Positions 1-7,576 are shown, counted from the stretch's first letter. The stretch: 23,272 nt of DNA from a virus (IMGVR_UViG_3300011187_000062:1-23272), one strand, 5' to 3'. The notes: generated from the sequence alone by a model not told the origin. Made by a program: numbers and translations.

Positions 1-475
1 CCCGTCGGTACACAGTGGGAAGGCGGTTGGCCTCGGTAGGTGGGAGGCCCTTGGACTGCTCGAAGGTGTTGCCGGTGCGCTGGTACTGGTCACCGAGGTA
101 GTGCTCCACGCCCTGCTTGTGCACGCCGCGCTGGACACCGTGGAGCAGTCTCGGGTCGAGTTCCCCGACGGTGACGGGGCCCTTCTGCTGCTTGATGAAG
201 TCCCTGTCGTAGGGGTACTCCGTGCCCGAGCGCTTCTTCTTGAGGGCGTTGGGGTGGACAATCCCCGAGGGCGTACGGCCACCGAACTCAGTGCGCCACT
301 CGTCCTTCTCCTGCTGGATGGAGTTGGCCTTGGCCGTGGTGTAGGAGCCCTCAACCTGCCTGTCGGGGAAGGCGGGAGCGTCAGCCAAGGACCCGGCGTA
401 CTCGCGAGTGCCAGAGAACTCGGGCGCCTCTCCCCACTGGGAGTACGGGCCCTCGAACTGTCCTCGGTTCAGCAT
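1..475 (-). CDS. Partial phage protein, possibly ParB-like nuclease (C-terminus off the window)
   Basis: An open frame runs leftward from ATG at 475 to the window edge without a stop (about 158 codons), so the C-terminus is missing. The start lies 2 bases after the stop of the SpoVS-like gene, so translation is probably coupled; the local Shine-Dalgarno match is weak. The protein begins MLNRGQFEGPYSQWGE, is rich in charged and aromatic residues, and has no signal peptide or membrane segment. Around residues 106-157 it reads LDPRLLHGVQRGVHKQGVEH followed by YLGDQYQRTG and a NRLPTVYR stretch. This resembles the N-terminal part of actinophage proteins usually named ParB-like nuclease, but the diagnostic G-H-H-R motif would lie beyond the edge. 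The reading frame is well supported; the function is a guess. Confidence 0.7.
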   Translation of the reverse strand, partial: MLNRGQFEGPYSQWGEAPEFSGTREYAGSLADAPAFPDRQVEGSYTTAKANSIQQEKDEWRTEFGGRTPSGIVHPNALKKKRSGTEYPYDRDFIKQQKGPVTVGELDPRLLHGVQRGVHKQGVEHYLGDQYQRTGNTFEQSKGLPPTEANRLPTVYRR

Positions 476-477
476 GC

Positions 478-759
478 TCAGTCAACCACCACTCTCATCG
501 TAATCGCCGTGATTTCTTTGCCGTTGATGTCGACGTTGGTGAAGCCCGGCTTGAAGGCGATGTTGTGCCCCGTGGCTGCCACGTACTGGCTGGCAATGAT
601 GCAGCCCTTGACTGCCTGAGAGACGGCTGCTGCACCGATGGCTCTCAGCGTCGGGGGCTCCCCCTTGTTGACAGCGGCAGCGATGGCGCCAGCCAACTGC
701 TCCGGTGCGGTGCCTCCGCCTACGCGTAGGACATCCTCAGTGGTATCGACAGTCGACAT
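478..759 (-). CDS. SpoVS-like (Alba-fold) protein
   Basis: This 93-residue protein matches the bacterial SpoVS family by eye over nearly its full length. It has the opening LRVGGGTAPEQLAGAIAAAV, the central RAIGAAAVSQAVKG helix typical of the family (compare IGAGALNQAVKA), then a V-A-A-T-G-H segment and the ending F-x-D-I-N-G-K-E-x-T-A-I. The usual length is about 86-90 residues, so it is complete with a short N-terminal extension. SpoVS affects septation and sporulation in Bacillus and has an Alba-like, probably nucleic-acid-binding fold; what a phage does with it is not known. ATG at 759 is chosen as the first in-frame Met. It sits 38 bases after the RuvC-like stop and has a poor ribosome site (GATGAGACG). 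The partial gene at 475 follows at once. Confidence 0.85.
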   Translation of the reverse strand: MSTVDTTEDVLRVGGGTAPEQLAGAIAAAVNKGEPPTLRAIGAAAVSQAVKGCIIASQYVAATGHNIAFKPGFTNVDINGKEITAITMRVVVD

Positions 760-797
760 CGTCTCATCGTTTCAGCAGGCTTCAAGTTCCACTCAGC

Positions 798-1397
798 CTA
801 CCCCTCGGGCTCTCCTATCTTGCTGAGACAGTCGCGCTGGAACTTCGTAATCTCCTCGCTGCCGTGGTTGATGAGGTAGAACGCAGCCCTCGCCAAGGCG
901 TAGGCGTCGGCCGCGTTGTCGTCGTCGAACTCCACACCCCAGCGCTTGTAGACCTGCAGCAGCATCTCGGACTTGCTCGCGTTGCCCGAGCCCGTGGCGA
1001 ACTTCTTCAGCGAGGAGGGAGCCATGGTGTGTGGCAGCGGGAGGCTGGCGTCGTGGAACGCGGTCTTGATGGTCCCACCCAACTCCCCGGCCTTGTGGGA
1101 CTGGGACTTGGACGAGCCGTAGGAGTAGCCCTCCATCACAGCAAGTCGGAGGTCCAGCCCTGTCAGTCGCGTCAGGATGTGCTCCCGAATCTGGACGAGC
1201 CGGGGAGCCCCGCGAGACTTGACCTTGATGACCCACGTTGACCAGTCCTCGGAGTTGTTGAGGCTCATCACCGTGATGCCGTAGGCGGTCAGGCTCGGGT
1301 CGAGGCCCACGACGTACTCGCCCTCACCGGTGATGGGGTCACCGAAATCAGGCTCGGGGAGGTTGAAGACACCTCGGTGGCGGTAGAGCCTGCTCAT
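798..1397 (-). CDS. RuvC-like Holliday junction resolvase
   Basis: A 199-residue protein with the RNase H-like fold signature of RuvC resolvases. Residues 29-40 read VVGLDPSLTAYG with the first catalytic Asp (D33), residues 86-91 read AVMEGY with the Glu (E89), and residues 158-169 read DDDNAADAYALA with the terminal acidic pair (D160/D164). A central Lys/Ser-rich SSLKKFATGSGNASKSEM segment fits the DNA-binding part. The likely role is cleavage of branched replication and recombination intermediates before packaging. The start overlaps the stop of the upstream coiled-coil gene as ATGA, so translation is coupled. It lies at the end of a nuclease/recombinase run (RecA, PDDEXK, Cas4-like), and a second junction-nuclease candidate sits three genes upstream. 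I am confident of the superfamily; true junction specificity is inferred. Confidence 0.87.
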   Translation of the reverse strand: MSRLYRHRGVFNLPEPDFGDPITGEGEYVVGLDPSLTAYGITVMSLNNSEDWSTWVIKVKSRGAPRLVQIREHILTRLTGLDLRLAVMEGYSYGSSKSQSHKAGELGGTIKTAFHDASLPLPHTMAPSSLKKFATGSGNASKSEMLLQVYKRWGVEFDDDNAADAYALARAAFYLINHGSEEITKFQRDCLSKIGEPEG

Positions 1398-1894
1398 CCT
1401 TTGCCCCAGCGGTCGTCGCGCCGGTCGAAGGCTGCCCCGTGTCCTCGCCGCGTCAACTCTCGACTGAGGTAGAACTGGTCCTCCTTGAGGTTCTCGTAGT
1501 AGGCCCGGAACGCGCGTCGCTCGGCGTCAAGCATCTGGAACTTCTCCTTGGCCTCCGCTACGGCAGGGCTGGCGGTGGCGTAGGCCTTGGCCACGGTCAC
1601 CGACTCGATGTGGTGGTCGGTCAGCGCCGTGGAGAAGGTCTGCTCGTAGTCCTCCTCGGCCTGCTCTGCGTCGCTGATGCGCTCATTCAGCAGCGTGTTC
1701 ACGAACGCGGACCAAGCGACGAGTTCCCCGAACAGTTCCATCAGTTCGTGGTCGTCCAGTTCGTCCACGCTCCTCGTCAGGTTCGGCCGTCTCCCCTGCG
1801 GGCGCTCGTACGGCTCCAGACCTGCCTGCAGCAGCCTCCCGGCGGCGGCGTCGGCGTGACTCCGGCTTCCTGTCTTCCTCAGTCTCTTGCTCAT
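1394..1894 (-). CDS. Unknown coiled-coil phage protein overlapping the exonuclease gene
   Basis: About 166 residues, with no family I recognise. The N-terminus is basic (MSKRLRKTGSRSHADAAAG); from about residue 42 it becomes helical and acidic (SVDELDDHELMELFGELVAW), then a long E/K/A-rich stretch likely to form a coiled coil, and ends with D-R-R-D-D-R-W-G-K-G. I chose ATG at 1894 over an upstream in-frame codon at 1939 because it has a strong ribosome site, GAGAAGGA about 8 bases upstream. With that start, its first 212 bases overlap the 3' end of the Cas4-like gene in another frame. The stop overlaps the RuvC-like start as ATGA. The core sequence looks like an ordinary protein, so this frame is the better-supported one in the overlap. 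It may assist the neighbouring nucleases, but that rests on position only. Confidence 0.75.
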   Translation of the reverse strand: MSKRLRKTGSRSHADAAAGRLLQAGLEPYERPQGRRPNLTRSVDELDDHELMELFGELVAWSAFVNTLLNERISDAEQAEEDYEQTFSTALTDHHIESVTVAKAYATASPAVAEAKEKFQMLDAERRAFRAYYENLKEDQFYLSRELTRRGHGAAFDRRDDRWGKG

Positions 1895-2768
1895 CAGTGC
1901 TGTCCTTCTCGAATGGGGCGCAGCGGTCGCAACCGCCACCCCTCTTGCTGCATGTCGGGGCGATACCTGACCGCGTCGCGGCCATGACTTCTAGGGCGGA
2001 CTCGAAGCGGGGCTCCACTGCCTCGTGCCGCAACTTGACGACGAACTCCTTGAGTTGGCCGGTGGGCTTGAACTCGTAGAGGACGACGGCCTCCTCGATA
2101 CCGAGGATGCGTCCGTAGATGGTGACCTGCCGCAGGTGTGGAATCAGCGGCGTACGGATGTCCTTCCACACCCCACGCAGGTCGATGACCTTGCGGCCGT
2201 CCACCTTGTGGGTGTGCTTGACCAGCAGCGAGGGAGCGTCCCAGCGGACGGTGCCCTCCCCGATGGACTTGACCTCCAGCAGGCGGATGGGCTCGTCCTC
2301 ACCGTCTCGGGGTACGACGAGTCCGTCCCCGTGGCCGCTGATGTTGTGCTCCTCATCGCGGACGGGCACCTCCTTGTAGACGAGGAAGCGGAGGGGAGCA
2401 GCGCAGGCCTCGCACGCCAGCGGGGACACGTCGCTCCACGTAGCACCGCAGGACAGGCAGGCGAACTTGCCACCGAGACGTCCCGCACGCCAGAGCCAGT
2501 TCTGCCACTTGCGGTGGTACTCGTGGCCAGCCTCGAATATGACCTCGCGAGTGATGGGTACGACAGCGGAGTCCTCCTCCACTCCCATCAGCCGGTACCA
2601 GACGGAGCGCGGGCAGAAGTCATCGCCCGCCAACTCCGAGGGGTGGATGACGTCCTTGCGCCTGCCCTCCCACGGGTCGAGGCTCATCAGGTGTCGGTGC
2701 ACAGGACCCAGCACAGGGCTGTCGTTCTTGAAGGTCTTGAGCAGTTCCTTCATCGTGTCACTCTTCAT
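1683..2768 (-). CDS. Cas4/RecB-like Fe-S exonuclease with inserted zinc ribbon
   Basis: A 361-residue PD-(D/E)XK exonuclease of the Cas4/AddB type. The iron-sulfur cysteines are visible as C52 in DDFCPRSVW and a C-terminal trio C273/C280/C283 in CSKRGGGCDRC. The nuclease core has H84 (GHEYH), D148 (GHGDGLV) and E165-x-K167 (LLEVKS). Between the first Cys and the core lie two further CxxC pairs (C104/C107, C119/C122), which look like an inserted zinc ribbon. After residue 285 the sequence turns into a charged, Arg-rich tail of about 75 residues that overlaps the next gene and looks unlike a folded domain. ATG at 2768 is preferred over 2753 because of GCGGAGG upstream; it overlaps the PDDEXK stop by 11 bases. 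The likely role is end resection alongside the phage RecA. Cas4 relatedness here does not imply a CRISPR system. Confidence 0.85.
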   Translation of the reverse strand: MKSDTMKELLKTFKNDSPVLGPVHRHLMSLDPWEGRRKDVIHPSELAGDDFCPRSVWYRLMGVEEDSAVVPITREVIFEAGHEYHRKWQNWLWRAGRLGGKFACLSCGATWSDVSPLACEACAAPLRFLVYKEVPVRDEEHNISGHGDGLVVPRDGEDEPIRLLEVKSIGEGTVRWDAPSLLVKHTHKVDGRKVIDLRGVWKDIRTPLIPHLRQVTIYGRILGIEEAVVLYEFKPTGQLKEFVVKLRHEAVEPRFESALEVMAATRSGIAPTCSKRGGGCDRCAPFEKDSTDEQETEEDRKPESRRRRRREAAAGRSGAVRAPAGETAEPDEERGRTGRPRTDGTVRGTRRLVRVREHAAE

Positions 2769-3099
2769 CGCGTACCTCCGCGAGTAGTTCAGCGAGGTAG
2801 TTCAGGTCCACGATGGCGTAGTCGCCGCCCAACTCGAAGGCCAGCACGGGCTCTCGGCCCACCTGCCGTGCCTCTTTCTTGTGCTTGGAGAGGTCCTTGC
2901 GCTTGATGGTTATCTGCTCGGTGCCGTTGGTTCTCTTGCACTCCAGCAGGATGTAGTCCAGCGCCCGTGAGTCCTCACCGACGTGGCCGTCACCGTCCTG
3001 CTCGGGGCGCGAGCCGCTGTAGGCATGGCGCTTGCCTCCGAGCACCTTGGCGACGCGCTGCTCCTGCTCTCGGCTGTGCCTCATGTTCTGCTTGCTCAC
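2758..3099 (-). CDS. Small PD-(D/E)XK nuclease, Holliday-junction-resolvase-like
   Basis: A 113-residue protein starting at GTG 3099, which overlaps the recA stop as GTGA and has AGAGGA about 8 bases upstream. It has the compact PDDEXK layout: an N-terminal helix with basic residues (RHSREQEQRVAKVLGG), a GSRPEQDGDG loop supplying acidic ligands, and LLECKRT with the E53-x-K55 pair. A following helix is rich in Lys (IKRKDLSKHKKEARQ) and could contact DNA. Size and order match archaeal-type Hjc and phage VRR-NUC-like nucleases. It lies between RecA and the Cas4-like exonuclease, which supports a role in recombination or branched-DNA processing. The superfamily is fairly clear; the substrate is not. 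Confidence 0.72.
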   Translation of the reverse strand: MSKQNMRHSREQEQRVAKVLGGKRHAYSGSRPEQDGDGHVGEDSRALDYILLECKRTNGTEQITIKRKDLSKHKKEARQVGREPVLAFELGGDYAIVDLNYLAELLAEVRDEE

Positions 3100-4187
3100 G
3101 ACAGCATCCTCTCCCGCATCTCCTTGTCGATGCGCTGGTAGAGGCTCTCGTCCTCAAGGATGTTGGCGTAGGTCTTGTCCTTGCCCCGAGCAATCTGGTG
3201 CATGTCCTCGGTGCCGTCGTCGAAGTAGTAGTAGGCACCCTTGCGCACGATGACGTCGAGGAAGGAGGCAGTCATGAACAGGTCCTTGCCCCTGTCGATG
3301 TGCCCCTTCTCCACCTCGCCCCCGTCGTCGAAGTACATGTCGAAGACAGCGATGCGTCCCTCGGGGGCGGACTTGTTCTTCACGACCTTGGCTCGGACCT
3401 CGGAGCCGATAGGGATGTAGGTGGTGTTGCCGCGCGAGGTGTACTGCTTCTTGTCGGGGTGCTTGAGTGTCTCGGTGGCCGTCAACTCGACCCGTGTGAA
3501 GAAGGCGAAGTTCTTGGCCTTGCCACCCGGGGTGATGAGTGCCTCCTGCCCATGGGGAGCCCAGCCACCGACGTTGGCTCGGTACTGGTTGAGGATGATG
3601 CCCGTGACCGGGCGGTCCTCCACGATGAGGCTGCGCTTGCCAGCGTGCCTAATCTTGCGGAAGAACTTGCCAGTGATGCGAGCCTGCAGTGCGACCTGCA
3701 CGTCGATGATGTCCTTCTCGCGCTCCTCGTTGGGCACCAGCATCGGGAGGCTGTCAATGACTGCCATGTCCACGGAGCGCGCCTCGACGAAGGCAAGCAT
3801 GCGCTGCAGTGCCTCCTCCATGACGTTGGTCTCGATGAGGTGGACGCGGCTGTTGTCCACGCCCCACATGCGTGCGTAGGGAGCGACGTACTCCTCGGCT
3901 GCTACCCACACGACCTCGAAGTTGGGGTCGAGGGCTTGGTTGGCAGCGATGGTCTGCAGGGCCACCGCCGTCTTGCCGCTGGACTCGTAGCCGTAGATTT
4001 CACTCCACTGCTTGATGGGCCAGCCACCACCGAGGGCAGCGTCCATCGCGTAGATGCCCGTGGGCAGCCTGCGGATGGTCTGGTCCTGTAGGTCAGCGCC
4101 TCGCACGACGACTGGGTGGTCGGTGTCGAACTTGGAGTTGAGTTCGTCCGCGACCTCGGAGGCCGTCTTGCGGGGTGCTTCGCTCAT
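3096..4187 (-). CDS. recA: RecA-like recombinase
   Basis: A 363-residue RecA-family ATPase. Residues 42-62 carry the RecA-like lead-in LPTGIYAMDAALGGGWP, followed by Walker A GYESSGKT (66-73), a V-A-A-E-E segment in the position of the catalytic Glu, and Walker B DMAVIDSLPML. A GGKAKNFAFFTRVELT stretch corresponds to the core strand after loop L2. The C-terminus is acidic, as in bacterial RecA. I start at ATG 4187, which overlaps the zinc-ribbon stop as ATGA; the open frame extends 40 codons further upstream, but that part is a shadow of the zinc-ribbon gene. It should pair homologous DNA during phage recombination-dependent replication, together with the Cas4-like exonuclease and the resolvases downstream. 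Its GK-T site carries no intein, unlike three other genes here. Confidence 0.93.
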   Translation of the reverse strand: MSEAPRKTASEVADELNSKFDTDHPVVVRGADLQDQTIRRLPTGIYAMDAALGGGWPIKQWSEIYGYESSGKTAVALQTIAANQALDPNFEVVWVAAEEYVAPYARMWGVDNSRVHLIETNVMEEALQRMLAFVEARSVDMAVIDSLPMLVPNEEREKDIIDVQVALQARITGKFFRKIRHAGKRSLIVEDRPVTGIILNQYRANVGGWAPHGQEALITPGGKAKNFAFFTRVELTATETLKHPDKKQYTSRGNTTYIPIGSEVRAKVVKNKSAPEGRIAVFDMYFDDGGEVEKGHIDRGKDLFMTASFLDVIVRKGAYYYFDDGTEDMHQIARGKDKTYANILEDESLYQRIDKEMRERMLS

Positions 4188-4558
4188 GAGGCATTCAATC
4201 CGTGGGTGATGGGGTAGCCGCACTCGTAGCAGCGGGGCGTAGCAGGCTTGCCACCTGTCGCGCGGTTGCCACTGCGGATGTTCTCGAAGTAGTTGTGGCC
4301 ACCGCACTCAGGGCAGGTGCCGTCGTTGCCGGTCTCCACGCTCTTGCGCCGGATGCCGTCGTAGTTCTCGGAGTCGTGGATGCGGGCAGCGCCCTCGGTG
4401 ACGTCCTGCGGAGCGGCCTTGGCCTCGGGGCGCATGGGCATGCCCGACCCCTGCGCGGTGCGCTGCATGGGCGACTGCTGCTGTGGCGTAGTCGTGGCGG
4501 GAGGGGGCGCCGGGTTCCCGCCACCGCCCAACTTCTTGGACCACCAGTCGTTCGACAT
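4184..4558 (-). CDS. Zinc-ribbon protein with disordered N-terminus
   Basis: A 124-residue protein. Residues 1-60 are low-complexity Pro/Gln/Thr/Gly sequence, probably unstructured. The C-terminal part has two CxxC pairs, CPECGGHNYFENI and, near the end, CYECGYPITHG, which should bind one zinc ion as a ribbon. The start at ATG 4558 has a near-perfect ribosome site (TAGGAGG); that site overlaps the polymerase stop region. The stop overlaps the recA start as ATGA. Its position between DNA polymerase and RecA suggests a nucleic-acid or protein adaptor at the replication fork, but no specific activity can be read from the sequence. Confidence 0.85.
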   Translation of the reverse strand: MSNDWWSKKLGGGGNPAPPPATTTPQQQSPMQRTAQGSGMPMRPEAKAAPQDVTEGAARIHDSENYDGIRRKSVETGNDGTCPECGGHNYFENIRSGNRATGGKPATPRCYECGYPITHGLNAS

Positions 4559-4567
4559 CGTCGCCTC

Positions 4568-7500
4568 CTACTTCGCTTCGTTCCAGTTGCTCCCGTGCGC
4601 GGCCTCGGCCACCAGCGGGACGTCGATGGCCTCGACGGCCTCCATGGTCTCCTGCAAGAACACGGCGCAGTCTGGGGCCTCCTCCTCGGGAGCCATCAGC
4701 ATCAACTCGTCGTGCACCGTCAGCAGCATGTGCCAGTCAGGGTAGTCCTTGAGACCGTCCCCTACATCTAGCATTGCAAACTTGATGATGTCTGCAGCGG
4801 AGCCCTGAATCAGGGAGTTGACAGCCTGTCGCTCAGCGGCCGAACGCAACTCGCTGTCGCTCCACAGCAGGGCGGGGAGGTGCCTGCGGCGTCCCCCGAG
4901 CGTGGAGATGTAGGGGGTGGGCTGACGCTTGCGCGCCTTGTGGACCACGTAGCGGCTGAACTTGCCCACGAGCGGGAAGTCCTCGTCGTACTTCTTGCGG
5001 AAGGCCTTGATTTGGTTGATGGTCACGCCCAGACCGTTGGCGAGGTTCTCGTTGCCCGCGCCGTAAATCTGTGCGAAGTTGAAGGTGTTGTGGGTAAGCA
5101 CGTAGTCGCGCGTGACGTACAGAGAGTCGCCAGCCGCTACTCGGATGCACTGGGACATCTCGTCGGCGACGCGCTCGATGGACTCGACCCGGCGCAGGGC
5201 GCGAGCCTGCGGCTTCCACGAGGAGGCTTTACGGCTCATCCAAAAGGGGCACTGCCTCATGTTTACGTGGACCACGAAGGCAGGTAGGTGGGTCGTCGCC
5301 TTCTCTCTAAGCGTCGCGACGCCGCCTAAGGACTGCACCAGTGACACGACCGCCTCCGCCAGCGGCCGGGACGCCGACGAGAACCCGGCGCCGCTGCCCA
5401 GAGACACGACCCACCCGTCGGTATCCATGAGGCCCCGAAGAAGGTCCAGCCGCTGGTGCTCTGAGGCTACGAGGTACCCGTCCGGCACGAACTTGGTCTG
5501 GCTCTTCTCCCCCCACAACCCCATCTCTCGGAACAAGGTCTGCGCGGGGGCCGGGTGGACACCCACGCTCCCAGTAGTAACGGAGTAGTCGACGCCAGAG
5601 AGGTGGACTAGCGAGGTACCCGTAAAGGTCGTCTCCACCTCGTCCCTTACGCGGGCGACCACGTCGGCGTCCTCGCTGGAGAAGGACACACTCCCCCCTC
5701 GGAAGGAGCCGTCGCCTAGCAGCGCCCCCATAAGGTAGGGGGGGACTGGGAGCGCGGCGTGCGAGTGCTGCACCGGCGCGGCAAGGAGGGGGACCTCCCA
5801 CAGCCGCTCCATCCCTCGGGTGTCCCGTAGCCCACGGGCCAGCATCTCTCGGACGGTGACCGTCTTAGGTCGCCCCCGGAAACTAACCGACCACAGGTGC
5901 TCTTCGTCGCAGCGGGTACTCGACCCGTCGGAGAAGGTGACCCGGTACGTGGGACGCACCCCTTGGGGGAAGACGCCGCGCACCTCGGTGGGCTGCCCGT
6001 CCGAGCCGACGACAAAGTCCCCTACGACGAGAGAGCCCATCGGGACGAACCCTCGGTCCGGTGTTAGGACAGGCTCGTCCACCGGCTGGGCCTTGCCGAG
6101 GTCGCGTTCCTCGGGGGTGACCTCGTCGATGGCCTTGCCCAGCAGCATGGAGGCCACGGCAGCGTGCGGGTCGTACCCGTCCTCGAAGGCCTTGATGAGC
6201 GTGGGGTCGCCGCTGTAGTGGGCGAGCACCCTGTACTCAATCTGGCTGTAGTCAGCCACGATGAGGTGGTAGCCCGGGGGCGCCACGAACAACTTGCGCA
6301 TCAGGTGGGCGTGCTCGCCCCGGCGCGGGATGTTCTGAAGGTTAGGATCTGAACTACTGAAGCGTCCTGTGACGGTTCCCCATGGCTTGAGGTCGGTGTG
6401 GATGCGGCCGTCGATGATGAAGCGCCCGAGGCCTCCCTCGACGTCACCGTCCTCCATGGTCTCCCCGAGGTAGGAGGAGACCATCTTGTTGAACTCTCGG
6501 AAGTGCAGAATCTTGGCGGCGATGGGGTCCTTGTGCTCCAGCGCTGACAGCACCTCCTTGTCCGTGGAGGGGTCACCACCGTCGGTCATCTTGACCGGCT
6601 CGTTGTCGCGGTCCTCGAACAGCACCTCGCGCATCTGCACGGGGGAGTTGAGGTTGAAGATTTTCCCTGCCTCCGCGTACACGGCCTTCTCTGCCTCGTG
6701 CAGGTCCTTGGTGAAGACCTCGGAGATTTCGTACAGCGCCTCCTTGTTGACCGGCTGGCCCTCAAGGTGCATGTCCAGCAGGTACTCGTAGAGGTCCATC
6801 TCCGCGAGGTAGATGGTCTCCACGTCCTTGTGGAGTTCGAGGATGGGCCACAGGTCCTGCCAGAGCCACCACGTGTACATCGCGTCCAGCGCGGCGTAGC
6901 GGGCGACCTTGCCAAAGGGGTGCTTCTCGACCGCGCGCCCGACGTTCTCGTGGTCGTACTTGTGCCCGTAGCCGGGGAAGTGTCGGGGGTCTGAGGTCGA
7001 GACCTTGTTGCCCTTCTCGACCATGGACTTGAGACCCATGCGGCTGCCCTCGTCGATGAGGCGGGCCATGAACATGGTGTCGTCGTAGGGCGGGGCTGGC
7101 TTGGACGGCAGGTACTTGCTCACTGCCGCGAGGTCGTACAGCGAGTTGTGGCAGACCGTGACTATCTCTTCGCTCATGAAGAGAGGTTCAGCAATCTTCC
7201 AGAACTGGCTGTGCCGCAACTGCGGGGGCGCCGGGGTCCACTGGGCTGGCTCGGAGACCGAGCGGTACTGGGTCTTGGGGACCTTGGTGACCTCCGTCAG
7301 GACCTCAGGGTCGAAGTACTTCTCCCGGCGGGTGTAGGCACGCTTGACCAACTCCCCGTGGGGATGGCCCAGTGGTATGACGTCAACGCGCCCATGGGTA
7401 GCCATGGACAGCCACGTCACCTGAGCCAGAGCCCCGGTCCCCCTGTGCTCACCGACCGACTCCACATCGAAGGCGAAGGCCTCCTGCTGTAGGTAGTGGT

Positions 7501-7576
7501 CAATCAAGGCCTCGGCGTCTGCCTCCGTGGTGACGGTGGGCGTACGCGTGAGGCGCTGCACAGGGGGACGGTTCAT
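4568..7576 (-). CDS. polA: Family A DNA polymerase with 3'-5' exonuclease, interrupted by an intein
   Basis: The precursor is 1002 residues; removing the intein (496-830) leaves about 667. The proofreading domain shows Exo I D37-x-E39 (AFDVES), Exo II around N144/D148 (CHNSLYDL) and Exo III Y227-x-x-x-D231. There is no 5' nuclease domain, as in many phage polymerases. The polymerase part has TGRFSSSDPNLQNIP (403-417), motif A VADYSQIEYR with D442, motif B split by the intein (RDLGK / TFNFAQIYG) and motif C TVHDELM with H955-D956-E957. The residue matching E. coli F762 is Phe. It should be the phage replicative polymerase, active only after splicing, because K495 is the O-helix lysine that contacts the incoming nucleotide. 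ATG 7576 lies 4 bases after the stop of the ssDNA-binding-like gene, with GGAG about 10 bases upstream. The stop is TAG at 4568. Confidence 0.96.
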   Translation of the reverse strand: MNRPPVQRLTRTPTVTTEADAEALIDHYLQQEAFAFDVESVGEHRGTGALAQVTWLSMATHGRVDVIPLGHPHGELVKRAYTRREKYFDPEVLTEVTKVPKTQYRSVSEPAQWTPAPPQLRHSQFWKIAEPLFMSEEIVTVCHNSLYDLAAVSKYLPSKPAPPYDDTMFMARLIDEGSRMGLKSMVEKGNKVSTSDPRHFPGYGHKYDHENVGRAVEKHPFGKVARYAALDAMYTWWLWQDLWPILELHKDVETIYLAEMDLYEYLLDMHLEGQPVNKEALYEISEVFTKDLHEAEKAVYAEAGKIFNLNSPVQMREVLFEDRDNEPVKMTDGGDPSTDKEVLSALEHKDPIAAKILHFREFNKMVSSYLGETMEDGDVEGGLGRFIIDGRIHTDLKPWGTVTGRFSSSDPNLQNIPRRGEHAHLMRKLFVAPPGYHLIVADYSQIEYRVLAHYSGDPTLIKAFEDGYDPHAAVASMLLGKAIDEVTPEERDLGKAQPVDEPVLTPDRGFVPMGSLVVGDFVVGSDGQPTEVRGVFPQGVRPTYRVTFSDGSSTRCDEEHLWSVSFRGRPKTVTVREMLARGLRDTRGMERLWEVPLLAAPVQHSHAALPVPPYLMGALLGDGSFRGGSVSFSSEDADVVARVRDEVETTFTGTSLVHLSGVDYSVTTGSVGVHPAPAQTLFREMGLWGEKSQTKFVPDGYLVASEHQRLDLLRGLMDTDGWVVSLGSGAGFSSASRPLAEAVVSLVQSLGGVATLREKATTHLPAFVVHVNMRQCPFWMSRKASSWKPQARALRRVESIERVADEMSQCIRVAAGDSLYVTRDYVLTHNTFNFAQIYGAGNENLANGLGVTINQIKAFRKKYDEDFPLVGKFSRYVVHKARKRQPTPYISTLGGRRRHLPALLWSDSELRSAAERQAVNSLIQGSAADIIKFAMLDVGDGLKDYPDWHMLLTVHDELMLMAPEEEAPDCAVFLQETMEAVEAIDVPLVAEAAHGSNWNEAK
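5087..6091 (-). other. Class 3 intein with LAGLIDADG endonuclease, in DNA polymerase
   Basis: A 335-residue in-frame insertion at Lys495^Thr831 of the polymerase. It starts with Ala (AQPVDEPVLTP) rather than Cys or Ser and ends LTHN before a +1 Thr. The class 3 signature is complete: Trp67 in DEEHLW (block B), Cys315 in SQCIRVAAGDSLYV (block F) and Thr333 in LTHN (block G). The centre has two endonuclease motifs, LMGALLGDGS and LLRGLMDTDGW, with their acidic residues intact. Several codons are unusual for this genome (TTA, CTT, AGA, CTA), suggesting a source outside the current codon pool. In class 3 inteins the block F Cys makes the first attack and forms the branch point, so Ala1 is expected, not a defect. 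The boundaries follow from the conserved extein sequence on both sides. Confidence 0.95.

Noticed and set aside
1683-2768. CRISPR-linked Cas4
   Set aside because: No repeat-spacer array or other cas gene is present. Cas4-like nucleases are common phage recombination enzymes.
3970-3977. Intein in RecA at GK-T
   Set aside because: The Walker A box reads through without interruption and the protein has normal RecA length.
2967-4091. Long plus-strand open frame of 374 codons opposite recA
   Set aside because: It is the antisense shadow of a clear RecA gene; its Val/Leu/Gly/His-rich translation has no domain and arises from G/C third positions.
4188-4307. 40-codon N-terminal extension of RecA
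   Set aside because: It overlaps the zinc-ribbon gene out of frame. The ATGA junction at 4187 explains the start, and RecA homology begins after it.
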